Below, one piece after another: positions 22,490 through 35,200 of a stretch of 64,000 bases of DNA. Origin of the DNA: Liolophura sinensis (taxonomy: Eukaryota > Mollusca > Polyplacophora > Chitonida > Chitonidae); assembly GCF_032854445.1 (NCBI RefSeq), contig NC_088305.1:30963645-31027644 (forward strand), written 5' to 3'. The position numbers and the translations under genes are program-made. A model generated the notes under the pieces. The model saw only the letters and a list, made by a program, of their open reading frames with translations, ran no database searches and had not been told where the DNA came from. Numbering within the stretch: position 1 is the first letter of the stretch; every line of letters starts with the position of its first letter.

Positions 22490-23155
22490 TTTCACTTTAC
22501 AACACTGTACAACAATGTCATTACTAACAAAATTTGAACATATATTTTCAATCTACGCTGGGGTCACTGGGATCACGGTGATGATCGAGGCGAGAAACCC
22601 TTGGTGAGGCTAAGCCTATCTGTCGCTCAGGCTTTAACACTCAAGCTTGTCCAGTGGTGGAAGGGATGAAAAGAGGGCATAGACAGCGGCATAACGCGGG
22701 AATGCTTCCATATATGGCTGGAAGAAAAGTTTTCTTCAATGAACGTCGGATTGTACAAAGCCTACTCGAGCATACCCGACCGCTTATAGCCACCAAGACC
22801 CCACAAACAATCAACAAATCATCTCTCCACAGCCGGTGTTGAACCTGCATGGCCTTGTTTTACAGCCATCTATAGCTATCACGAGGGTTCCTCGCAATGA
22901 TCAGGGGGTGATAAATGGTATGGAGCTAATAGGGCAAAATGCTGATTTATGTCGATTTGCAAAGTTTTAAGTGCTACAGGACAAAGAAACTACTATGTTC
23001 GAAGGTTAGACACATTCTGATTACTTTTCCAGAAAAAAAATCGTACCTAAAATCTGTATTTTTCATTATTCATGCTAAAATCTTATTCAAGATTTATTGA
23101 AAAGGGAGACTACTCTTGTTGACATATACGGGATCAACTCGCCACAAACCTCACA
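22490..23155. other. Intergenic sequence upstream of the C10orf67-like gene
   Basis: About 22,560-22,615 repeats part of the 4.57-kb region (ACTGGGATCACGGTGATGA, then GGTGAGGCTAAGCCTAT). Otherwise nothing is recognised. No TATA box is evident before the ATG at 23,177. Confidence 0.45.
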
Positions 23156-23157
23156 CA

Positions 23158-23172
23158 GTTGTTGATAGCAAC
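23158..23172 (+). promoter_or_regulatory. Candidate X-box (RFX site) just before the ATG
   Basis: GTTGTTGATAGCAAC fits the metazoan X-box pattern RYYNYY-N3-RRNRAC and ends 4 bp before the start codon. RFX factors use such sites to drive ciliary genes, often very close to the start. The motif is degenerate, so a single match is only suggestive. Confidence 0.4.
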
Positions 23173-23176
23173 AAAG

Positions 23177-23292
23177 ATGGCAGCCGTGCAAAGGAATTCA
23201 GAGGGGCAGGATTACCGTTTTGCCGAAAAAAATTTACAAACTGGCGTCGTTGACGTCTATGGCAAAATGGATAAATCAATGCAGATGTTTAG
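23177..23292 (+). CDS. C10orf67: C10orf67-like exon 1
   Basis: Starts MAAVQRNSEGQDYRF in a good context (AAAGATGG) and ends at donor AG|GTAACT, leaving 2 nt of a codon. Confidence 0.85.
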
Positions 23293-26200
23293 GTAACTAC
23301 TTAGTGTGATTTCAATTCTTCATACCAACTGACTTAAAAAGTATGTATAAATAAATGCGCCGACCACCGTGTAACAACAACAACAACGCTGTGTGTGACT
23401 TGCAGATGTCCCAAATTCTTCCCCTAATATTTCTGGACTTTTCCTGTGTACTAAACTCAGCGTCAATGTTCTGTTGAAAATTCTTTCATGTAAAAGACAT
23501 TGTCACCGTCTCACAGTATACTGATACTAAATATTGATAGTACTGTTCAGCCGTTTCTCTTTGAGGATCTCCTGATGTCAGATATCTGCAAATTTGTTTT
23601 CGACTATGTCTTGGTATTTTGGGTGAACTTGGTCGACAATAAAAGGCTCAGAGTAACAGCTATTGGACATGACCATCATATACAACATATATTAAACCAC
23701 CAGTAATTAAAATTAACCTAATTATGTTTAAGGGTCCTCTGTGGCAGAGGTGATTAGCATGCCAGCACGGCGCAATGACCCAGGAGCCTTTCGATATGTC
23801 CAGCTCATGTTGGCTTCCTGTCCAAATCGAATTTGAAATCAGACCGTCTCATTTTAAATTTTCTCCTATTTCTATCTTTTTCATGGTAATTTTGACAGAA
23901 TAGGGTGTCTCAAAGTAGGCATTACAGCAGAATAGTTACATCCTCATTTTGGTGCCTATATTTAATTCCTACCGTTTCTTCTTTTGTTGAGACATGTAGT
24001 GAAGTCCATGTATGGTCCATAAATTCAAAAGCTCATGCATTAAACACTAAAAAAAAAAAAAAACAAAAACGTACACACACACACTGACCTCCATATCTGT
24101 GGAACTAGGAACCCTTCGCTTTGTAAACTGTCAAAATGTAGTGTAAAGCAACACCTGTTTCCTGATTTTTGCAGAAAACAAAGGGGCATAATTGAAATAG
24201 AAATATCCAATGAAGGACCAAGCATATTTCACCACAAATGGATAATCTCCATTACATTTATAGCTGTAACATAAAGGCAAGCAGCAGTAAGAATATATGA
24301 CCCCAAGAATAGTTTTCCATCTTTGACTATGGCATACTCTCGAGCATATTTCTAAACCAAGGGGCAGAGAAGACAAGATGGGGTAAGACAGCTGTTCTAA
24401 ATGTAAAGGCTCTCGACTTTCAACTTGGGATTGGCCGGAAGTGCCATAACGTTTCCTCCCACCATTACCCTGGCTGACATCATATAAATGAAATATTCTG
24501 GAGTGAAATCACCAATCATATAAATAAATAAATTATGTTCAAAGATAATGCCATGGACCAAAACGTACATCATTTTTTTTTTTTTTTCATTTCTTTATGA
24601 TATGAAGCTAAATAAACTGATTGGCCATTTGTTTCAGCCAGAGTAAGGCTCTACTTACCAGTTTATCAGTATACTTGATGAACTATGGTATGCTTAGTCT
24701 AGTTTCAAGATGAAAACATGAATGCATAACTCTTGCAGACCAGCCTTGGCAGACAAACACAAGGTGGGCTTCTTTAGCCAGGACAGGACCTCTCAGACGG
24801 ATGTCACAGAAGTTATAGACCTCAAACAGATGACTAAAGTCCTCAAGAATGTATTAGCGGTAAGATGTCAGCTTAACTCTAATGTGGTTTGGATTGATTT
24901 GAAAACCTTAACCGTAGATTCTATTTGTTATTCATAATTTGTGGATACGTTTTTGTCTATGCATGTGAAGAAGTTAATAAGCATATTTTAGCTACAGGCC
25001 TACATGTGAACATACACAAACTTACTTGTACATACTTACATGTACTTACTTACTATCCTAATTCCTTAGCTTTTTTGCGTATTAAAGACCAGCTTTCAGT
25101 ACAATTTATACACACATATAATTTGATTTTGGAAACAAAACTACATTGGTTGGATTGGTCAATTTCAGGGCTTCACAAGAAGTATAATTTTATCAGTCTA
25201 CACAGAATAATGCCTTCACAATATACTTGAATAAACACTTTGCAAACATACAAAGTAGTGGAACAATTATCATATATGGCAGCATCTGGGAATTCCTGAT
25301 GAGCTCAGATTAGATTATTGTGAAATAAGATAAATGAAATATCACTATTTATCATTGAAGAAAATTTGGATATTCCAGTATTGTATAAATAATAATTAGT
25401 ATTTTTATTAGAGCAAATAAATTCCTTTTAACATGTAAACTTGATCACACCCACACTGCAATTGTTTTTTCCATGACAGATCTGCATGACCATATTCAGT
25501 ATTCATTAATAATAGCCTACATGTTACCGTATGAGTATGCACGTTGTGTAAGTCAGAATAAAGCATATTTATTCACATGCAATCAGTGAGAGCAGCATAA
25601 AGGTTAAATTATAGAGTTCACAGACAGTTTCGAGAGCTGTGCTCAGAAGCTGATGACCACACAGTCACTAGGAATGACTTGTTTGTTCTGTTTGTTTGTC
25701 AGGATGTTGATGTCCTGAAAAGAGAGATTGTTCTGTCCAAGAACATTATTCAAGCGGACTATGAAGCCAGACTGAGGACCAAGGCTATAGAGCTGTGAGT
25801 ATTGACATGTCCTGTGTCATTGATGGACAGGGCCTCCATGGCTGATGAGGTTAGCACGCCAGCACGGAGCAATGACCCAGGAGCCTCCCATCTGTGCAGT
25901 CCCTGTGACTGAGCAAATGTTGGCTTCCTGTCCGGCGGTACGTTTGAAGGCCTGTGAGCAGGCTGGGGATGGTTGTGGGTTTCCCTAGGGCTCTGCCCTG
26001 TTTCCTTCCACCATAATGCTGGTGGTCGTCGCATGAGTGAAATATTCTTAAGTACGGCCAAAACTTTTGGCTTATACAGTGGTTGTGAGTTATATCTACT
26101 GAAGAGCCCAGAGTGCATGCATGAGCCAAACCACTGACCTTAGGCAAGTTACTGATGACTTTTCCTACTGAAGGTGTGAGGACGATATATACACACCATA

Positions 26201-29200
26201 TTGGGGGAAGATATGTGGTCTTCAGAGGTAAGGTAACGATCACACAGGTGTCATCCACTGCTTAACGTCGATGAACCTCCCATGAAAAGTGACGGAGAGG
26301 AAAATCTACACATGTTCAAATTTAAAGCCATGCGTCATGTGTCCTATCAACTAGAAGTCAAGCACCTTCAAATAACCACTCAGCGATGACCTGCTCTCTG
26401 ACAACCCTGCATGTATGCTCTAATCCCCTAACCTTTTTGCATATGAAAAAGCCACTTTGGGCGCATTTTTGATTTGATTTTGGAGACAGATGTATAATTT
26501 TATCACAGAAAAATGCCTTCTGAATATGCTTGAATAATCAACTTGCAAACATGCAAAAAGGTTGAGGAATTACATTTATCATTAGAATATGTTTTCTTAA
26601 ATTTTAAAAATTTCAGTTTTAAAGTAAAGTTTCGAACAAGATACCGTACCTTGGAATAAATGAATGGTTTCAGGAGAAAGGTCAACAGTATACATGTAGA
26701 TTATCATGTTTGTGTGTGAAAATTCTGTGTATTTTTTAAATTTTATTTTATTTATTTATTTTTGCTTTCTTTTCTCCATGCTTTAATTTTGTCATCTCTT
26801 TGTCATCCACAGATACAGCCGTGTCAATGAAAGAATGTCCCAGGTGGAAAAATTATCAGATGAGGTTAGTATGACATTTTTACGTTCATTTGTTTTACAT
26901 GTTTTTATGCCCACTGAAGAAAAATATCAAACACTGTCTGGCAGCTAAAATATGTTTTGAGAACCGGAATTTACAAAGTAGTCCTTTTGCGAATGTGGTT
27001 ACAGAATATATGTTATAACATTAACATGGTAATTGCACATATACAAGCATTTGTCGCACATGTTGATCTGCTAAACCTTCAGTCTACTTTTGGATACGTA
27101 TAAATTATTCCAATAATCGTTTACAACAGGCATTTTTTCCTAATAATAAAATGCCACATCAGTTTTAATTGTTTTTTCAGTCCATATGAACTGTCCAAAT
27201 GTTGATCATGAAAATGTTATTTTCACCATGCTCTTTTCTTTCCTCTTACAGAGAATTGATTCAATCAGAAGAGCTTACAGACAACAACTGTCAAATGCAA
27301 TCCACAGACTCAAGGCTATCTACACTGTAAGTAATTCACACACGCATAGTCTCAAGGCTATCTACACTATAAGTAATACACCCATCCACAGACTGAAGGC
27401 TATCTACACTGTAAGTAATACACCCATCCACAGACTCAAGGCTATCTACACTGTAAGTAATACACCCACCACAGACTCAAGGCTATCTACACTGTAAGTA
27501 ATACACCCATCCACAGACTGAAGGCTATCTACACTGTAAGTAATACACCCATCCACAGACTCAAGGCTATCTACACTGTAAGTGATACACCCATCCACAG
27601 ACTGAAGGCTATCTACACAGCAGGTAATACACCCATCCATAGACTGAAGGCTATCTACACTGTAAGTAATACACCCATCCACAAACTTTAGGTATATTAC
27701 TTACACTGTAAGTAATACACCCACGCATAGTCTCAAGGCTATCTACACTGTAAGTAATACACCCATCCACAGACTCAAGGCTATCTACACTGTAAGTAAT
27801 ACACCCATCCACAGACTCAAGGCTGTCTACACTGTGAATAATACACCCATCCACAGACTGAAGGCTATCTACACAGCAAGTAATACACCCATCCACAGAC
27901 TGAAGGCTATCTACACAGCAAGTAATACACCCATCCACAGACTCAAGGCTGTCTACACTGTAAGTAATACACCCATCCACAGACTGAAGGCTGTCTACAC
28001 AGCAAACAATACACCCATCCACAGACTCAAGGCTATCTACACTGTAAGTAATACACCCATCACAGTTTCAAGGCTATCTATGCTGCAAGTAATACACCCA
28101 GCCACAGTCTCAAGGCTGTCTACACAGTAAGTAATACACCCGTCCATAGACTCAAGGCTATCTACACAGCAAGTAATACACCCATCCACAGACTCAAGGC
28201 TATCTACACTGTAAGTAATACACCCATCCACAGACTGAAGGCTGTCTACACAGCAAGTAATACACCCATCCACAGACTCAAGGCTATCTACACTGTAAGT
28301 AATACACCCATCCACAGACTCAAGGCTATCTACACAGCAGGTAATACACCCATCCATAGACTCAAGGCTATCTACACTGTAAGTAATACACCCATCCACA
28401 GACTGAAGGCTATCTACACAGCAAGTAATACACCCATCCATAGACTCAAGGCTATCTACACTGTAAGTAATACTGTAAGTATGAACTCACATGCTCTTAA
28501 ATCACGCTTTGAACTCACATGCTGTAAAATCATTTGTTATGAACTCACATGCTATAAAATCACGTTATGAACTCACATGCTATAAAATCACGTTATGAAC
28601 TCACATGCTATAAAATCACGTTATAAGCTCACATGCTATAAAATCACGTTGTGAACTTACATGGTATAAAATCACGTTATGAACTCGCATGGTATAAAAT
28701 CACGTTATGAACTCACATGCTATAAAATCACGTTGTGAACTCACACATGCTATAAAATCACGTTGTGAACTCACATGCTATAAAATCACGTTGTGAACTC
28801 GCATGGTATAAAATCACGTGAACTCACATGCTATAAAATCACGTTGTGAACTCACGTGCTATGAAATCATGTTATAAACTCACATGCTATAAAATCATGT
28901 TATAAACTCACATGCTCTTATATCATTTGTTATGAACTCACATGCTATAAAATCATGTTATAAACTCACATGCTGTAAAACCATGTTATAAACTCACATG
29001 CTCTTAAATCATTTGTTATGAACTCACATGCTATAAAATCATTTGTTATGAACTCACATGCTATAAAATCACGTTGTGAACTCGCATGGTATAAAATCAC
29101 GTTATGAACTCGCATGGTATAAAATCACGTTATGAACTCACATGCTATAAAATCACGTTGTGAACTCACATGCTGTAAAATCATTTGTTATGAACTCACA

Positions 29201-32200
29201 TGCTATAAAATCACGTTGTGAACTCACATGCTGTAAAATCATTTGTTATGAACTCACATGCTATAAAATCACGTTGTGAACTCGCATGGTATAAAATCAC
29301 GTTATGAACTCGCATGGTATAAAATCACGTTGTGAACTCACATGCTATAAAATCACGTTATGAACTCACATGCTGTAAAATCATTTGTTATGAACTCACA
29401 TGCTATAAAATCACGTTGTGAACTCGCATGGTATAAAATCACGTTATGAACTCGCATGGTATAAAATCACGTTATGAACTCGCATGGTATAAAATCACGT
29501 TATGAACTCACATGCTATAAAATCATGTTGTGAACTCACACATGCTATAAAATCACGTTGTGAACTCACATGCTATAAAATCACGTTGTGAACTCGCATG
29601 GTATAAAATCACGTGAACTCACATGCTATAAAATCACATTGTGAACTCACGTGCTATGAAATCATGTTATAAACTCACATGCTATAAAATCATGTTATAA
29701 ACTCACATGCTCTTAAATCATTTGTTATGAACTCACGTGCTATAAAATCATGTTATAAACTCACATGCTGTAAAACCATGTTATAAACTCACATGCTCTT
29801 AAATCATTTGTTATGAACTCACATGCTATAAAATCACGTTGTGAACTCACATGCTATAAAATCACGTTATGAACTCACATGCTATAAAATCACATTATGA
29901 ACTCACATGCTATAAAATCACATGTTTATGAAATTACATCAAAAGATCATATGCTTTAATAAGGGAAGGAAATTTATAGTCAAATAAAGCTTTTATCTTT
30001 GGCTGTCAGGTACAGATTTTAATGTTTATACTATTATTCTTTTTTTTTTATTTCTTTTTTTGTTTGATAACAGGCGGAGATGGAAAAGAAGATTGAAGAA
30101 ATAAAGCGTGAGAAGCTAGGCGATGCTGCTAGCCTGTTGGACAAATACAATGAGCTGCATCTGACTAATGAGCGTAATAAGTCTGTGATTGAGATGTTAC
30201 GCATGCAACTGAATGAGGCGGCCATCAGGCCTGTACATGTTCCAGAGGTTTGTACTGTCTGCACCACAAAACTCAATGTTCTATAACGGGCTGGATTGCT
30301 GAAACTGAAAACCACAGGCTATTAATCTGCCAGAATTGTCATGGAATTGGTGGTAACACAAGACCTTCAGTCCTGGAGTATATTTTTAGATTTCCATACC
30401 TCTACTATTATGGGGACGTTGTTTAAAACACTGACTGGCACTCCAACTACAGTCCAAAGCTCACATAAGGTGATCAAGAAGCTTTGTAACAAGATTTGCA
30501 TTTTACTTAATAGATCCCTGGGGCCAGTTGTTCAAAACTCTATTAGAGTTAATCCAGGCTTAAATTTAATATCATTCTCAATACAAACAGAAATGTGAAA
30601 GAGGGTGTCCAAACATCCCTTTTTTGGGGACATTTTGTTACAGCAGGGTGTCCAGATTTCATTTTCTCCTGTCTCTCCCATGTTAAAAGTGCTGGAAACA
30701 GGGTGTCCAGTAAGCCCAGTTTTCTATTTCACATGTCCATTTGGACAGGTGGACAGGAAACTTGCCCATCCAACCCCATTAATACAAGGTTGATGGTACT
30801 TTAATCTGAACTAAAATTAATACTGGTATTAATACTCTCAGACATTTGAACAAATGGGCCATGTAGACACTTTTACATTTTGTAAAAAATGGAGACTGAA
30901 GCTGTGAGGATATCACAGCACATGAACTGTATTCCCTTCATGCAGTTTTACATGAAGGTCTTTAGAGGTCCCTGAAGGCCAATACTTCTGTGTCAGATTT
31001 ACTAACCCCCCTTTTATGACCTGTTGTGGGCATGCGCGCTCAAAACTCCAATCTACCTTATTCATACATTTGCAGGTGAAGAAGGAGGAGCCCGTGTACA
31101 ACACGCAGTTTGACGAGGAGAAAGAAGAGGAGCTGGATAATTTACGTGATGAGGTTCGGGATCTGGAAAACAAGATAGAGCGGCTAATGGAGGAGTTGGA
31201 TGTCAAGGATGAAGAGGCCTCTGAGCTCAGTGAGAATCATTTGTTGGGATCACATTGCGATCTTATACTGAAGTCAAAATTTCATATCGCTTTAAAATTG
31301 TTAATTTTTATGTCACAATGTCAAAATATTGCCTGACAACATAAATTTGGGGTAATTTATTGTAAAACAGTTTTCAGCTAAAATAATGGAAAGGAACATA
31401 CCATGTTTAATGAGGGACATTTTTACTTTAGTCTAAGATTGCTTTGTGATCCCTGGGCCAAGAGAACAAACATAGCAATCTATATGTGACAATATGACAA
31501 TAACATGCATGAATTATGGAGGAGCTAGATGTCAAGGGTGAACAGGCTTCTGACCTCAGTGAGAAGAGAGCAGAACAGACATAGCAATCTATATGTGACA
31601 ATATGACAATAACATACATGAATTATGGAGGAGCTAGATGTCAAGGGTGAACAGGCTTCTGACCTCAGTGAGAAAAGAGCAGAACAGACATAGCAATGTA
31701 TATGTGACAATGTGACAATAACATACATGACTTATGGAGGAGCTAGATGTCAAGGGTGAACAGGCTTCTGACTTCAGTGAGAACAGAACAGAGCAAACAT
31801 AGCAATGTATATGTGACAATATGACAATAACATACATGACTTAATGAGGAGCTAGATGTCAAGGGTGAACAGGCTTCTGACTTCAGTGAGAACAGAACAG
31901 AACAAACATAGCAATGTATATGTGACAATATGACAATAACATACATGACTTAATAAGGAGCTAGATGTCAAGGGTGAACAGGCTTCTGACCTCAGTGAGA
32001 AGAGAACAGAGCAAACATAGCAATGTATATGTGACAGTATGACAGTAACATACATGACTTATGGAGGAGCTAGATGTCAAGGGTGAACAGACTTCTGACT
32101 TCAGTGAGAAGAGAGCAGAACAAACATAGCAATGTATATGTGACAATGTGACAGTAACATACATGACTTAATGAGGAGCTAGATGTCAAGGGTGAACAGG

Positions 32201-35200
32201 CTTCTGACCTCAGTGAGAACAGAACAGAACAAACATAGCAATGTATATGTGACAGTGTGACAGTAACATACATGACTTATGGAGGAGCTAGATGTCAAGG
32301 GTGAACAGGCTTCTGACCTCAGTGAGAAGAGAACAGAGCAAACATAGCAATGTATATGTGACAGTGTGACAGTAACATACATGACTTATGGAGGAGCTAG
32401 ATGTCAAGGGTGAACAGGCTTCTGACTTCAGTGAGAAGAGAGCAGAACAAACATAGCAATGTATATGTGACAATGTGACAATAACATACATGACTTATTG
32501 AGGAGCTAGATGTCAAGGGTGAACAGGCCTCTGACTTCATTGAGAAGAGAGCAGAACAGACATAGCAATGTATATGTGACAATATGACAGTAACATACAT
32601 GACTTAATGAGGAGCTAGATGTCAAGGGTGAACAGGCTTCTGACTTCAGTGAGAACAGAACAGAGCAAACATAGCAATGTATATCTGACAATAACATACA
32701 TGACTTAATGAGGAGCCAGATGTCAAGGGTGAACAGGCTTCTGACCTCAGTGAGAACAGAACAGAACAAACATAGCAATGTATATGTGACAATGTGACAA
32801 TAACATACATGACTTATTGAGGAGCTAGATGTCAAGGGTGAACAGGCCTCTGACTTCATTGAGAAGAGAGCAGAACAGACATAGCAATGTATATGTGACA
32901 ATATGACAGTAACATACATGACTTAATGAGGAGCTAGATGTCAAGGGTGAACAGGCTTCTGACTTCAGTGAGAACAGAACAGAGCAAACATAGCAATGTA
33001 TATGTGACAATGTGACAATAACATACATGACTTAATGAGGATCTAGATATCAAGGGTGAACGGGCTTCTGACTTCAGTGAGAAGAGAGCAGAACAAACAT
33101 GGCAATGTATATGTGACAATGTGACAATGTGACAATAACATACATGACGTAAAGAGGAGCTAGATGTCAAGGGTGAACAGGCTTCTGACTTCATTGAGAA
33201 GAGAGCAGAACAAACATAGCAATGTATATGTGACAATATGACAATAACATACATGACTTATGGAGGAGCTAGATGTCAAGGGTGAACAGGCTTCTGACTT
33301 CATTGAGAAGAGAGCAGAACAAACATAGCAATGTATATGTGACAATATGACAATAACATACATGACTTATGGAGGAGCTAGATGTCAAGGGTGAACAGGC
33401 TTCTGACCTCAGTGAGAAGAGAACAGAGCAAACATAGCAATGTATATGTGACAATGTGACAGTAACATACATGACTTAATGAGGAGCTAGATGTCAAGGG
33501 TGAACAGGCCTCTGACCTCAGTGAGAACAGAACAGAACAAACATAGCAATATGTATGTGACAATATGACAGTAACATACATGACTTAATGAGGAGCTAGA
33601 TGTCAAAGATGAACAGGCTTCTGACCTCAGTGAGAAGAGAACAGAGCAAACATAGCAATGTATATGTGACAATGTGACAATAACGTACATGACTTAATGA
33701 GGAGCCAGATGTCAAGGGTGAACAGGCTTCTGACTTCAGTGAGAACAGAACAGAGCAAACATAGCAATGTATATGTGGCAATATGACAGTAACATACATG
33801 ACTTAATGAGGAGCCAGATGTCAAAGTTGAACAGTCTTCTGACTTCAGTAAGAACAGAACAGAGCAAACATAGCAATGTATATGTGACAATGTGACAGTA
33901 ACATACATGACTTAATGAGGAGCTAGATGTCAAGGGTGAACAGGCCTCTGACTTCAGTGAGGACAAAACAGAGCAAACATAGCAATGTATATGTGACAAT
34001 GTGACAATAACGTACATGACTTTTTGAAGAGCTAGATGTCAAGGGTGAACAGGCTTCTGACTTCATTGAGAAGAGAGCAGAAAAAACATAGCAATGTATT
34101 TGTGACAATATGACAATAACATACATGAATTATGGAGGAGCTAGATGTCAAGGGTGAACAGGCTTCTGACTTTTGTGAGAAGAGAGCAGAACAGACATAG
34201 CAATGTATATGTGACAATGTGACAATAACATGCATGACTTAATGAGCAGCTAGATGTCAAGGTTGAACAGGCTTCTGACTTTTGTGAGAAGAGAGCAGAA
34301 CAGACATAGCAATGTATATGTGACAATGTGACAATAACATACATGACTTATTGAGGAGCTAAATGTCAAGGTTGAACAGGCCTCTGACCTCAGTGAGAAC
34401 AGAACAAAACAAACATAGCAATGTGTATGTGACAATATGACAATAACATACATGACTTAATGAGGAGCTAGATGTCAAGGGTGAACAGGCTTCTGACTTC
34501 AGTGAGAACAGAACAGAGCAAACATAGCAATGTATATCTGACAATAACATACATGACTTAATGAGGAGCTAGATGTCAAGGGTGAACAGGCTTCTGACTT
34601 CATTGAGAAGAGAGCAGAACAAACATAGCAATGTATATGTGACAATATGACAATAACATACATGACCTAATGAGGAGCTAGATGTCAAGGGTGAACAGGC
34701 TTCTGACTTCAGTGAGAAGAGAGCAGAACAAACATGGCAATGTATATGTGACAATGTGACAATAACATACGTGACGTAAAGAGGAGCTAGATGTCAAGGG
34801 TGAACAGGCTTCTGACTTCATTGAGAAGAGAGCAGAACAAACATAGCAATGTATATGTGACAATATGACAATAACATACATGACTTAATGAGGAGCTAGA
34901 TGTCAAGGGTGAACAGGCTTCTGACTTCATTGAGAAGAGAGCAGAACAAACATAGCAATGTATATGTGACAATGTGACAATAACATACATGACTTAATGA
35001 GGAGCCAGATGTCAAAGGTGAACAGGCCTCTGACTTCAGTGAGAACAGAACAGAACAAACATAGCAATGTATATGTGACAATGTGACAGTAACATACATG
35101 ATTTAATGAGGAGCTAGATGTCAAAGATGAACAGGCTTCTGACCTCAGTGAGAAGAGAACAAAGCAAACATAGCAATGTATATGTGACAATGTGACAATA

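Noticed and set aside
26503-26685. Minus-strand ORF in intron 4
   Set aside because: AT-rich low-complexity frame with no recognisable domain; opposite to a supported gene.
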